DNA of 64,000 nucleotides from Carposina sasakii (taxonomy: Eukaryota; Arthropoda; Insecta; Lepidoptera; Carposinidae): assembly GCA_014607495.2 (NCBI GenBank), contig CP053150.1, positions 12,172,495 to 12,236,494 of the forward strand. Direction: 5' to 3'. This document shows, piece after piece, positions 22,639 through 34,678 of the stretch; the first letter of the stretch is position 1, and each line of letters begins with the position of its first letter. The translations under genes were made by a program, and so were the position numbers. The notes under the pieces are model-generated. The model worked only from the letters and a program-made list of their open reading frames with translations, was not told the origin of the DNA and searched no databases.

Positions 22639-22656
22639 TCGCGGGCGTCCACTAGT

Positions 22657-23411
22657 AGTAACTAAAATAGAATATAAGATGTTAAGATAACCTCACAATT
22701 TGCAGTTCTCTAAAACGCGGATAGTATGCATTGTGCTTTATTTAGTTCCTTAATTTTTCATTTTCCTTAGCAGGTATCTTACCAACACTACTTTGATCAT
22801 TTGAATCCAGTAGTGCAGTCCAACAATCAAAAGATAAAAAGTACTGTGCCATTATGTATGTATTTATGTCAAGGAATTGGCCCAGCATCAGACTAAAACT
22901 AAAATAAGTTAAGTTTCTGCTTGTGATTTTACCATTTATGGTCGTGGCGAAAAGAGCGACATAGTTTACGTTCTTCTATCCATATCTACCTATGACATTA
23001 AAGCTATTAAACCTCATACTACCTCGAAAAGCAAATAAATTTAACTTCTGGAACATCACAATTTACCCATGACGCGCCATTCTCAGATATTATGTACGAA
23101 GTGTTAAGATGTGGATAATTTGTATCAAGTTTTAAATTATGAATTACTTTTCCATTGATATTTTCCATTATATTCCATGATAATCCAAGGTATTCGTAAC
23201 ATAAATACACCTCCATTCATATTATCCGTGATTATTTACCTTATACCAGACATTTATATCCCTTGGAATGTAATATTTCTTAACCTATGAGAAACATTTT
23301 TCAGTGTTAAATATAGATGTAGCGGAGCCATCTATCGGATGCAGGAGAGAACCACAATCGAATGCGAAATCCTAGAACGCGATATCGAAGTTTCTCACAA
23401 TGATTGGAATA
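22657..23411. other. Intergenic; one unexplained minus ORF
   Basis: 23019-23216 (minus, 65 aa, starting MEVYLCYEYLGLSWN) has a protein-like composition but is preceded by an in-frame stop and matches no family I know. No splice sites that I trust. Confidence 0.3.
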
Positions 23412-23415
23412 TATA

Positions 23416-24232
23416 TGTCGTGGCCATATTGTTAAATTGATCATTTCATGAAATGGTCGAGCATTTCATGAAGTGGTCGCATTTCATGAAGTGGCCAATT
23501 CAATTTGACCAGATCGTTAAATCGTCTACATTTCACGATTTTGTCATCCACGTTTGGCCAAATCGTATTAACAGGGTGTCCATAAAATCCGAATGTGGTA
23601 AGAGCTTACACCATATATAAGTATACCATAAGGTATGATGGTATGATTTTTTTTGCTATTATTTATGTGGTATTTTCACAATATAATATTTAAAAACATA
23701 AAAGACTTTACAAAAGCGATTCGCATCTGGCACATCGCCGGACGCTGCCTGGGCACGCTCGCTCCGCTCGCTCGGCTCGTGCGTCATTTGTCATAGTCTA
23801 ACCTAACCTAACCTATCGTAATCTAAGGTTTTTGTTTAACAATATTATTATAAACCACCATTAAGTCTAATATACATTATACAATATAACACACTATCCG
23901 TGAACTTCTTCTGCATAGTCACCCTACTCTCTTTAATTTGTTTTATAACCTAAAAAGAAAAATCCGCCATCTTCACACATAAATAAAACGCGCGCAGCGC
24001 CTCTACCGGTGATTCATGTAACTATTTTACGATATGATCAATAATCTTGACCACTTCATGAAATGATCGGGCGTTTAGTTGCCCATATCGAGAAACGATT
24101 TTTAATCATCGATCTGCCCAAACCATATCATGATGTGGCCAATAGACAGTTGAACTTTTCATGAAATGCGACCATTTCATGAAATGCTCGACCATTTCAT
24201 GAAATGATCAATTCTACGATATGGCCACGACA
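23416..24232. mobile_element. 817-bp DNA transposon with ATTTCATGAAAT arrays, copy 1
   Basis: Ends TGTCGTGGCC...GGCCACGACA, flanked by tata (23412-23415, 24233-24236), a 4-bp duplication. Both end regions carry several copies of the palindrome catttcatgaaatg and near variants, spaced by GGTCG or GATCA-type linkers. The middle holds (CCTAA)n units and a GC-rich 'cgctccgctcgctcgg' patch. No ORF. A second copy at 26127 shows that it moves as a unit. Superfamily not recognised. Confidence 0.85.
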
Positions 24233-24236
24233 TATA

Positions 24237-24762
24237 CATGGGCCGAACAACGACTAGCGGCCCGGTGGGGCCGGAAGCGCCCTTTTCACCACCCCACATA
24301 GATTTTAAAGTTTATCTAGACAACCTCCCTTGCGCTGTGTCCAGAATTTTGCGTCTTTCTGTACCACAGAAGAGCGCACTCTCGATCGACTCTCGCTCGC
24401 CCGAGAATTATGTAGGAAGTCGTAGTCATGCATGTTAAGTCTTTCTGTACCATGAAGTATACACACACCCTCGCTCGACCGACCAAGAACCATGTATGCA
24501 GGGAGTAGCGTAATAGAGAGCAAGAAACCAGTGGAGCACAGACTGACATAGTTCGAGACTAGACAAGCGCTCTACCATGATACGTTCGCATCTCACTCGA
24601 TTTGTTGAAGTTTAGTGTTCATATTATATCAAATATTAAAATATCAAGCTGAGGCCATTACTATGGGGTAAAAACACGTCACTGGATAAAAATATAACAA
24701 ATGCCTTGAAATTAGGACTTAGTGTGACATAAAATATATCTGGGGAAGATTATTGCATTATA
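24237..24762. other. No gene seen
   Basis: 24330-24540 contains two similar short segments ('gtctttctgtacca', 'ctcgctcg.ccgagaa') about 90 bp apart, a local imperfect duplication. Open frames there are overlapping and not credible. Confidence 0.35.
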
Positions 24763-24887
24763 GAGGGTTAATTCAAAAACATCAATAATCTCGCAGGACT
24801 AGATAGCTTAAATTATAAACAATGTTGTTGTTTATGACGGTAGCTACCTAGTCTTGCGAGGTTATTGATGTTTTAAAATTAACCCTG
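24763..24887. mobile_element. 125-bp MITE flanked by TA
   Basis: Arms of about 40 bp (agggttaatt, 'acatcaataa', 'ctcgca.gactag') are inverted complements around a short middle. TA lies outside each end (24761-24762, 24888-24889), as for Tc1/mariner-type MITEs. Confidence 0.65.
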
Positions 24888-24889
24888 TA

Positions 24890-26122
24890 TAGGTATTTAC
24901 TTCTAGAGGTGTGTGTGGTCAATATTTATGAATTTCATTTGATAGATTATTTATAATAGTTGCGACACATATTATGAGGCCATTAAAAAAAATATATAAA
25001 ATAAAAGATTTTTTCACGAGAAATAATTAATATCTCTCTATAAAAAAACTAACATAAACACTATTTCGCCCGATCAAGTAATTAAAAAAAAATACAAAAA
25101 AAATTATATCGTTTCCCAGCATTTTTTTGGGATAAACTTACTTTATTTATTTGATGTATAGAGTACGTACCCTTCGTTAAGGGTGGCAACGTAAAAACAC
25201 CTGTATAATAGTTGCGAGTAGAAGTAGAGACTACCTTCATCATGACCATCTGTTATGTAAAAAATAAAGATAGCAACTACTGTTACCACGCGAATAACAT
25301 CGCAAAAACTCATGTTTTTATCGTGCACAGGATTAGAATGAAACAAATGTTACAAAAATAGGCGACATTGAAATAACAAAACGAATATTATGTAAATGCA
25401 AATCCATGTGGAGGATAACATGCAGCGAGACATCGACGAATATTTTTACAATATGGGATTTGGCATACATTCACTGATAGATGATGTATGAAATGGTTTA
25501 GTCTAGATTTATAGTTTATCATATCTTTTTTTAGAACAAATTATTTTTTGCTTCTCATATTTTCTTGTGTTATAACTAAAAAATAGTAAATCAAACTGTT
25601 GTAATTAATTGTGTGGGGTAAAGTTTTTTAGGTATCCTTTATCATGTCCACTCGTATGAAAACGAAACTGTAACAGACAGTAAAGAGTTTCGTTCGAAGT
25701 TGTGATCTATCATAACTTCGGATTTGCAACCAAAAGGCGAAATCTTATACGCGCTAGACATAAAAAACACATCAGACAGGATTAGCGTACATCAGACAAT
25801 TTTTCCAGGAAAATATCTCAGTCACAGAAAGTTACGACTTTCTTCCTGTACCTACTGTGAAGAGGGAATCTCGGATTACTGGATAATAAAATAGTAATTT
25901 TCGGTCACTGTAACTAGAAGAATATTATTAAATCAATAACTTACAGAAAATAGAGGCTGAAAGTGAACATTTTCAGATGGATCAACTACACTATTGTATA
26001 CAAATTGCAGTTATCTATGTGGCACCTAATCGTAAAAATTTGTTCATTACGAATTGAATAGAAGTAATTTTCTAGATGACAAATACAAACACATTTACCA
26101 CCACTACATAGGTGCATTTATG
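24890..26122. other. Intergenic with one repeat copy
   Basis: Apart from the repeat at 25009-25209, this stretch is AT-rich and non-coding as far as I can see. Confidence 0.4.
25009..25209 (-). repeat. Dispersed repeat, copy 2 of the 13848 family
   Basis: Reverse complement of 13848-14045 over its whole length with small indels, including the cccttaacgaaggg hairpin. The shared outer limits indicate a mobile unit. Confidence 0.65.
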
Positions 26123-26126
26123 TATC

Positions 26127-26969
26127 TGTCGTGGCCATATTGTTAAATTGATCATTTCATGAAATGGTCGAGCATTTCATGAAGTGGTCGCATTTCATGG
26201 AGTGGCCAATTCAATTTGACCAGATCGTTAAATCGTCTACATTTCACGATTTTGTCATCCACGTTTGGCCAAATCGTATTAACAGGATGTCCATAAAATC
26301 CGAATGTGGTAAGGGCTTATATAAATAATATATACCGTACACCATATATAAGTATACCATAAGGTATGATGGTATGATTTTTTTTTGCTATTATTTATGT
26401 GATATTTTCACAATATAATATTTAAAAACATAAAAGACTTTACAAAAGCGATTCGCATCTGGCACATCGCCGGACGCTGCCTGGGCACGCTCGCTCCGCT
26501 CGCTCGGCTCGTGCGTCATTTGTCATAGTCTAACCTAACCTAACCTAACCTATCGTAATCTAAGGTTTTTGTTTAACAATATTATTATAAACCACCATTA
26601 AGTCTAATATACACTATACAATATAACACACTATCCGTGAACTTCTTCTGCATAGTCACCCTACTCTCTTTGATTTGTTTTATAACCTAAAAAGAAAAAT
26701 CCGCCATCTTCACACATAAATAAAACGCGCGCAGCGCCTCTACCGGTGATTCATGTAACTATTTTACGATATGATCAATAATCTTGACCACTTCATGAAA
26801 TGATCGGGCGTTTAGTTGCCCATATCGAGAAACGATTTTTAATCATCGATCTGCCCAAACCATATCATGATGTGGCCAATAGACAGTTGAACTTTTCATG
26901 AAATGCGACCATTTCATGAAATGCTCGACCATTTCATGAAATGATCAATTCTACGATATGGCCACGACA
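26127..26969. mobile_element. 843-bp DNA transposon with ATTTCATGAAAT arrays, copy 2
   Basis: Same ends and layout as 23416-24232, flanked by tatc on both sides (26123-26126, 26970-26973). It is longer than copy 1 mainly through extra AT-rich sequence near 26320-26340 and one more CCTAA unit. The sequence between is otherwise almost identical, so both insertions are recent or one family source was very active. Confidence 0.85.
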
Positions 26970-26973
26970 TATC

Positions 26974-27334
26974 CATCTATGCTTAACATTAAGCTCGTAA
27001 TCTCATCATGTACCTGTATACATTGTAAAAAGTTAATTTAAATTTTGGTAGTTAAGTTATATGTTATTATTATTGTCCTAGTAAAGTAGGTTGTATTTAA
27101 GATAAATAAATTATGTATTAATAAATAAGAGTACCCAACCAGTTCATCTAATTAAATGGATCGAGAAAGGGTTAAATAACTAAGCACACAACTTAGGTAG
27201 TATTTCCCTTGAGCGTGAAAGGGTTAAAACAATTTTTTTAAATAGCATTAAATAGTCTGTATCCGCTTATATTCAATGTCAAATTAAAATAAAATACTAA
27301 TAGTGACAATCGGCGCGTATTATTTATTATCTGT
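26974..27334. other. No gene seen
   Basis: AT-rich. Two 'gaaagggttaa' sites (about 27165, 27217) resemble the end of the TTAA MITE at 12641 but do not pair into an element. Confidence 0.35.
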
Positions 27335-27450
27335 GGAGTAAGCACGAACCTTTTTACGCGGCGTAATGCTAGCGACTTGCTAGCAAAATCTATGTGATTT
27401 GACAGTTAAACGATAGCGTTACGGACTATCGAGAGGTTCGTGCTTACCCC
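27335..27450. mobile_element. 116-bp MITE
   Basis: 17-bp terminal inverted repeats GGRGTAAGCACGAACCT with one mismatch. A one-ended related copy lies at 39561-39634, sharing 'gctagcgact.gctagcaaa' and 'atgtgatttgacagtt'. Target duplication not resolved. Confidence 0.6.
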
Positions 27451-29609
27451 TCTGCAAGAATATAGATATAGCCAGTATTTGCGTAGAAGCATTTGACACA
27501 AGCGGGACAAGTACACTTAGTTTCTGTTATAAAGTCTTCACACATAGGCGCTAGTGTCTTGGCAACTCTAATACTATTGTCATTATTTTATTTAGTTCCA
27601 TGGAGATCCTCAGGCCTTCGTTGTTGGAACACATGACGAGTATGTGGCGTGCGTGACGTAACCAGTGCGGTAGGTCGTAGGTCACACACAACACAATGCA
27701 CCGCGCATGCCGGCATCGATACCTAGGCACCAATTTTTATCAATACTATGCGCCTTTATCAATAGGCTTTACAGGAAAGTTAGCTTCATTCAAAGTTAAC
27801 GTTTACGAGCTACGTTACGCTAGAACTATGACTGAAAAACATAGGATCGGGTCAATTGACCTTTGTTTTAGAGAAGACGAAGAGAAACAGAAATCTGTAG
27901 GTACATATTATAAAAAAATATAATGTAATATTCGCGAGAACAATTAGGTTGGTTTTGGTGATGATCACTATTGTATTTAGTGTTCCACGTTTTCTACAGA
28001 GCGTAGTGTCCAATTAAAACTTTTAACTTTCTTGATAAAAATAATTCCAATGCCTTCGCCAGATATTACGCACAAAAAATATACTTAGGTAGGCGGATCA
28101 TTCTACACGTTGTGCATATTCTTATTCTTTATTGCACATACACAAAAAGAAATATAGCATACAACATAAAAGAAGAGATGCATATTGTACCTTTATCGTG
28201 CGAATATAAGGTGTACGTACATATAGATAAGGCGGCCCCTATCTCGCTGTATACACAAACACTTTTATAGTACCTAACCAGTGCAACAGAGCACGTTGTT
28301 TGAATACTGCAAGTGAAGAGCGCAATAACTAGATAAATATTTAAAAAATGTATCCTCCGACTGTTTATTGATTTTAATTCAACGATGAATTATAGCGATT
28401 CCTTATCATAACATATTGATTTAATTTAACCTCTGACACATCTGAGTAAATAACAAACATAACAGTTTTGCGTATTTTTTTAGATCGGTACTGTTATAAA
28501 CTTAGTTAATAAATTAATTTTCGACGTTAATTAGGGCATTGGCATTCGCGAGTACTGATGCACCTATGGAACAACAAGTTTTTGTAACATGAGCAGAGAG
28601 ACACTCGTTGCACTGTCTGATTACCCTGCTTGGTTGGAGTATGCATGAGAGTAACTATACTATTATGCTCGTCATACATCTTTTCAAGCAAGTCATCTAA
28701 ACTTCCCATGTAACGACATAGGTACTTAAATACCAGTTGTAAAAAATATAAAAGTGTATTCGCTCATGTTTAAAAAAGAAATGGTGTTTAATAAAACCAC
28801 AGAAACATTTCCCATTCATGATTACGAATTGAACAAGCGCACTAACTAATCTTGAGTAGTTTGTATTCGTGCAAAGCGAATCCGGTCATCCGAGACGATA
28901 CCGGATGAATAAATCTAGCATTCTGTAGCACTATTATAAGCGTGTGCTAGTTCTTATGCTGGCCGAGGTTGGGCCAACGCGATCATTATGAAAGTAGACT
29001 TTCCCAACCACACGCCTCTGTTGGCTGATTATGCTAACCTCCATCCAAATCTCCACATAGTTTGGGAGCCGGGGCAATCAATTGGTGCAACTATCAAATC
29101 TATGGCAATAAACATTTATTTAAAATATTTGACACGACCAAGGGCCATGTCCGCTTGACTCGATTTTTATTTCAATAGCAGACGAGCAACCGTTCAATTT
29201 GGTTGCTGCAGATTTGCTGCGATGGCATTGCACCGTGATCATTTGGACCACAATAGGCTATTTGACTGTGTTTTCTTTTAAATATTATATGTATGTTTTT
29301 GTTGATGTTTTGCGAAAATAATGATTAGAATTATATATATTAATCAAAATTAAAAATAGTGGCCAAATGAGATAATAATAAATAAACGTTGGAGCGTTTG
29401 GGAAAGTCACAAAAATAGAATTTTAAAATTGTTCAGGAATTAATTTTATTGTTCATGGTCGCGATTATGATTCTTTCACAAATGTTTCTATTTTTGTGTA
29501 CATAGGTAATCTATTGAAATAATAATAAAAAAAGAATTGTTAAATAGCCTAATTAGCAGCTCGTGCTTTATCCGTGTTCAAACAGTACCTACACCTACAC
29601 CAATTTTAT
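27451..29609. other. Intergenic, no gene recognised
   Basis: A cysteine-containing minus ORF at 28527-28709 (60 aa, ending with SCYKNLLFHRC and ECQCPN) is unrecognised and has no signal peptide. 28870-28920 contains a small atccggt/accggat hairpin. Confidence 0.35.
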
Positions 29610-30629
29610 AGATGAACGGAGTTGCTTTTGCAGTAATAATATGGATTAGCATAGCATGCGATTAAACGTAACGCCTGTCTATCGCAATACAGATACGAGT
29701 AGGTATAAATTATTAATAATATATTTACTCAAACGAAAGTAAAACTAGTCGGTCGGTACTACAACGTTGATAATAATATCAAAGTTTACCTTATCAGTAT
29801 TTAATTGCGAATAACAATGAAAGTGTATTGTATGGTACTCGTGTGTGCCTAGAGTTTGTATGAACTTATGTAAAAGTGTGGTAGATATAACACGCAGATA
29901 ACTACTATTTTATTTACTTAACTGATTTTTTTTTCTAAACTAGTATAGCACACAAACAAATGTTAAAATATTAGCCTTCTTAATAAGCGAACAATTTCTC
30001 AAATTTTAAGAAATCATCTGATATAATTTTTGTATTGTTTGTAAACACCGCGCGGACATACCTAATTATTTATCAAAGACAAAATGTACCAACACCTAAC
30101 AATCTACGCATTTTATCCATATTTTAAAAATAAATAGGCCAAGCAACCAATAAATAGGCCACATCATATGCCAACTGTCCTCAACCGGTGACATGGCACA
30201 AACGAAGCCGATATCGTAAGACACAAACATGATACACAATCTCGGCGCCATAGAGCGATATCATTATTTGTTACCTTTTATCTAGGGCTGCCAGAACTAC
30301 GCCAGTCAGATCTAATCAATATTTTTACACAACGTCATATATAGGTACTTATACAGAGTGTCAACATACAGATAAAAATATTAGGCGTTGATTAAAATTT
30401 ATTTGTGCGAGTGCGTAATTTAACCATAATATTTATGTATTTTGTTTTGTTACCTCGTACTAAAATCCGTGTATTTCGCGCAATGTGGAGTTTCTAGTTT
30501 TGAAATAATTATTTTAGAAGAAGGTTTCAAGTTGGATGAACTTTGTACTTTTTGTTATAAAATCGTAAAATATTTCTTTGACTTTTTCGCGGTATCAAAC
30601 CCCACACACATACACAAAAGTTAAGTAAA
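29610..30629 (+). repeat. 1.02-kb direct duplication, unit 1
   Basis: Almost identical to 30724-31742 (a few substitutions and 1-base indels, e.g. in the T runs near 29925 and 31030). Both units start agatgaacggagttgc and end with a (ca)n stretch and 'ttaagtaaa'. Non-coding; not bounded by terminal repeats. Confidence 0.92.
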
Positions 30630-30723
30630 CATAGTGAATGTTTGAGCTTCCGAATTGTAACGCCTAATACAATTTCATTTATTATCAATTTCATCAAGCG
30701 TTGTAAAATATTAGCGAGCAGAC
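30630..30723 (+). other. 94-bp spacer holding a PLE tip
   Basis: The first ~50 bp (catagtgaatgtttgag...) match, with one change, the reverse complement of 6745-6795: the outer end of the left PLE arm plus its 44-bp extension. The last ~43 bp match nothing else I see. A tiny 5'-truncated PLE insertion, or PLE sequence captured as filler at a duplication junction. Confidence 0.7.
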
Positions 30724-31742
30724 AGATGAACGGAGTTGCTTTTGCAGTAATAATATGGATCAGCATAGCATGCGATTAAACGTAACGCCTGTCTATCGCA
30801 TTACAGATACGAGTAGGTATAAATTATTAATAATATATTTACTCAAACGAAAGTAAAACTAGTCGGTCGGTACTACAACGTTGATAATAATATCAAAGTT
30901 TACCTTATCAGTATTTAATTGCGAATAACAATGAAAGTGTATTGTATGGTACTCGTGTGTGCCTAGAGTTTGTATGAACTTATGTAAAAGTGTGGTAGAT
31001 ATAACACGCAGATAACTACTATTTTATATACTTAACAGATTTTTTTTCTAAACTAGTATAGCACACAAAACAAATGTTAAAATATTAGCCTTCTTAATAA
31101 GCGAACAATTTCTCAAATTTTAAGAAATCATCTGATATAATTTTTGTATTGTTTGTAAACACCGCGCGGACATACCTAATTATTTATCAAAGACAAAATG
31201 TACCAACACCTAACAATCTACGCATTTTATCCATATTTTAAAAATAAATAGGCCAAGCAACCAATAAATAGGCCACATCATATGCCAACTGTCCTCAACC
31301 GGTGACATGGCACAAACGAAGCCGATATCGTAAGACACAAACATGATACACAATCTCGGCGCCATAGAGCGATATCATTATTTGTTACCTTTTATCTAGG
31401 GCTGCCAGAACTACGCCAGTCAGATCTAATCAATATTTTTACACAACGTCATATATAGGTACTTATACAGAGTGTCAACATACAGATAAAAATATTAGGC
31501 GTTGATTAAAATTTATTTGTGCGAGTGCGTAATTTAAACATAATATTTATGTATTTGTTTTGTTACCTCGTACTAAAATCCGTGTATTTCGCGCAATGTG
31601 GAGTTTCTAGTTTTGAAATAATTATTTTAGAAGAAGGTTTCAAGTTGGATGAACTTTGTACTTTTTGTTATAAAATCGTAAAATATTTCTTTGACTTTTT
31701 CGCGGTATCAAAACCCACACACATACACAAAAGTTAAGTAAA
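30724..31742 (+). repeat. 1.02-kb direct duplication, unit 2
   Basis: Second unit; see 29610-30629. The high identity suggests a recent event. Confidence 0.92.
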
Positions 31743-32138
31743 AGTTACCTTAGAGAGGTAAAGAATTATTAAAAAGTACTGAGCGGAACTGCAACTGCAC
31801 GATTGACAGCCCTATTATTATCAGCTATCACAATTAGGCGGTTGACGTAAACGTACATACAACGTGAACAAACAAAAATACTTTTTTTTTTACACACTAC
31901 ACAATACATTAACCTAGTCCCACATTAAGATCCCTAAGGTCCTGTGTCGTGGGTACTAAAGCAACGGTATATAAATGCATGGATAAGTATAGAAACATCC
32001 ATGACTTGACAGAAACATACTTATATCATATCATAACTATATGTATAGCTTTTTCCCGCCACACGCAATGTCCGCGAAAAGTACAGAAATCATAGATGTA
32101 TAGGTAGTTGTTTTTATTTAAGAATCCCACTAATTCTA
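31743..32138. other. No gene seen
   Basis: AT-rich sequence without ORF or repeat ends. Confidence 0.4.
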
Positions 32139-32330
32139 TCCCCTACTAATATTATAAATGCGAAAGTTCTGTAGATGGATGTATGTGTGTGTGTGTATGT
32201 TTGTTACTCTTTCACGCAAACCGACTTAACGGATTTTGATTAAACTTACCAGGTATATGGCTTATACATCAGGATAACAAATAGGATATAAAGTATACGC
32301 GGACGTAGTCGGGAGCGGCCGCAAGTAATA
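32139..32330 (+). mobile_element. Helitron-like element, 3' end degraded
   Basis: Starts TCCCCTACTAATATTATAAA, then 'gcgaaagt', a tgtgtg run, 'ctctttcacgcaaa' and 'acggattttgat', the usual order in this lepidopteran group. The 'acgcggacgtagtcggg' 3' hairpin is present but the final CTAG is gone. Confidence 0.6.
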
Positions 32331-34364
32331 TACAGAATGTACAGACAACGATGTTTTTTAATACCTCGTATTCTTTGTAAGGTTACGTTAAAAGTTTTGA
32401 AAAAAAAAATCTTTAATTACCATTAGATAAAAATAAGGAAAACATGTTTTTCCTTAACTGATTCCTCGATACTAAACGGATATTGTATATCACATTACAT
32501 CCTTTACTAAGTGAATTACAATTCCATAACTAGGTATTTTATTTTGATTGGCCAAAAATATATTCACTACCTAATTAAAATTAAATGTATAATAAATATA
32601 CCGACGACGACTTCTTCCGTTGGTTTTATGTTTCCGTATTGTGGATTTATAAAAATAAAATTATTTATACTTTTTTATAGTCGTGCATGTCAGTAAGAGT
32701 AATTTTGTATGTTGCGTAATTTTTTGCTAATTCGGTTAGGTACATATAAAAGCAGTTCCCTTTTCACAACGACTCAAAAAAGGTTTTCTTCTATTACTTC
32801 ATCCCCTAACTGACATTCAGAACCGACTGTTACGCGACTAATTCAAAAAATTACGCTCGTTTGACCCAACCACAGACATGTGCAAAATGATAAAATGTTA
32901 TATTCCGCAAGCAACGACTGCAGTAGTCAAATAAACATTCATTCCCGTACAGGCAGGCAGGGGATCTTGGCGTCGAGGAGTCGCGACATTGCACCAATGC
33001 TGGTGCGGACTCACGCTGAGCGATCAGTTTATTGCTAGGTTCAAGAACCAATCTACTCCCATTAAGACGAAGTTGGCCTTGCTGGCGATTGCTAACCTAT
33101 CTCTTGTTGTATTAAGTATGGTATAACGAATGGATAATTTACAAAGGAAATAAAACCGAAGGAAAATGAATTTCCTGATTGTTTTCATAACTAATTCATT
33201 TAAAAAAAGAACATAATCTAAAATTATACAAAACATGAAAAACATTCTCCAAAGAAAAATAGTATTTCGCACACACGTAATAAAACAAATTTCGTAGGAC
33301 GTAACGTGCGTGAAATGGCGCGGGCTGAACGATCAAAATCTGCGTCACGGGCCGTGGGCGAAAAAACAATGTCTAAATAGGGGTCCTGCCTGGGTGATAC
33401 AGATTACGTAAGGCCTGGTCCACACAGAACATTTACACGAGCACGCCACGTTGTACTTAAACTCATCTGTCAAAGTTTTCCACTTCGCATATACGAGCTG
33501 TGACACTTAAGCCAAGTGAATGCAAAGTTATAAGTGAATAGGAGTAACAGCGCTATACAGATTCCAACCGCGCCTCACTCTACATAAAACGTGGCGCAAA
33601 ATGGTTCCATATTACATTTATAGTAAGCAATAAAACCTCTATAGTTCGTTCGCGTGGAGATAAATCGAAGCTGGAATTGTCCTGCGATTGCGATATTATA
33701 GCACGTGCGTGCATGGTATGAAATAAACCTTCTGTAATAACAATTTTGCGGTCCTAACGAGGTCCAGTCTGAGGACTGGCTATCTAAACGACTTATTGAT
33801 ATATAGAGTAATAAGTTATAACTTAGAGCAAGTAGGCACCGTATTCTGTATCTACACAACCTAACCTGTACTCTTAAATGGTGGTACTTATATCTATACA
33901 TACTTGGACAAACACTAGACACGGAACATAATTTAAGTCTAAAAAAATAGGTGCAAGGCATAGTTTACTTTACGCTCGAAATCATCAAATTTGTAAAAAA
34001 TAATGAAATATTAATTGAAGAATAGATTTGATTTTTTTAATATAAATAAATAACTATGTATGTACATAAATAATTCAATTGCATTGCAAATTACAATTTT
34101 ATACTACCAGTACCAGAACCGTACTACGCTATGTATCACAATACAAATCTCAGGCCACCTTGTGGCCACAGATTTAGGCCACATGTTAATTGGTGACCTT
34201 TCCAGTCAACAGTAGGCAATTAGAAGTTATAGCAATAAATTTCTTACAAAATTGTGCTATATAACTATTAGAATGAGAGTAAAAAGTTGTACGGAGTATT
34301 AACTAATAACTTTTTTATAATAGGTAAATTCCACGACTTTTTTTAAAGCATTTTATTTTCACGA
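32331..34364. other. Intergenic, no gene recognised
   Basis: Contains one 'attccgcaagcaacgactgc' motif near 32900 related to the 988-bp element at 11233. Minus ORFs at 32851-33272 and 33575-33961 lack recognisable domains. Confidence 0.4.
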
Positions 34365-34678
34365 CTAGTGGACGCCCGCGACTCCGCCCGCGTGGACTAC
34401 GGAAAAAACACAAAATATCGAAATTATCCGGGATAAAAAGTAGCCTATATTTTAAGTGGGACCTGTCACAATATATTCCTGAAAACTGCATCGAAATCGG
34501 TTCAGCCGTTTCTGAGATTAGCGTGTACAAACGCACAGACAAACCGACAAACAGAGAAAAATTCAAAAAATCATTGTTTTGGGTACTATTGCGTTGATAA
34601 AGGTATTCTATAATATTTTTTCTTATATATCTTCCATGTACAGACAGCGATCCATTACATTTTTATTATATGTATAGA
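34365..34678 (-). mobile_element. Helitron-like element
   Basis: Minus strand: TCTATACATATAATAAAAAT start, blocks 'acagacagcg' and 'aaacggctgaaccg' (seen reversed), 3' hairpin, CTAG end with T following. Best preserved of the set, 314 bp. Confidence 0.7.

Larger units (their letters stand above)
20537..22655 (+). mobile_element. Helitron-like element interrupted by a LINE
   Basis: 5' end TCTATACATATAAT at 20537. The 3' hairpin reaches 20852, then the RTE LINE intervenes, and the last bases ..CCACTAG resume at 22639-22655 with T following. Without the LINE and one duplicate it is about 320 bp, like the copies at 409 and 34365. Confidence 0.7.

Noticed and set aside
23019..23216. 65-aa minus ORF with protein-like composition
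   Set aside because: In-frame stop just before the Met, no recognisable domain, no confirmed splice sites; kept only as a note.
28527..28709. Small cysteine-containing minus ORF that could suggest a secreted peptide
   Set aside because: No signal peptide, no known cysteine pattern, no promoter or splice context.
30442..30624. Duplicate 60-72 aa ORFs at 30442 and 31519
   Set aside because: They lie in the 1-kb duplication and repeat for that reason; low-complexity sequence, no domain.
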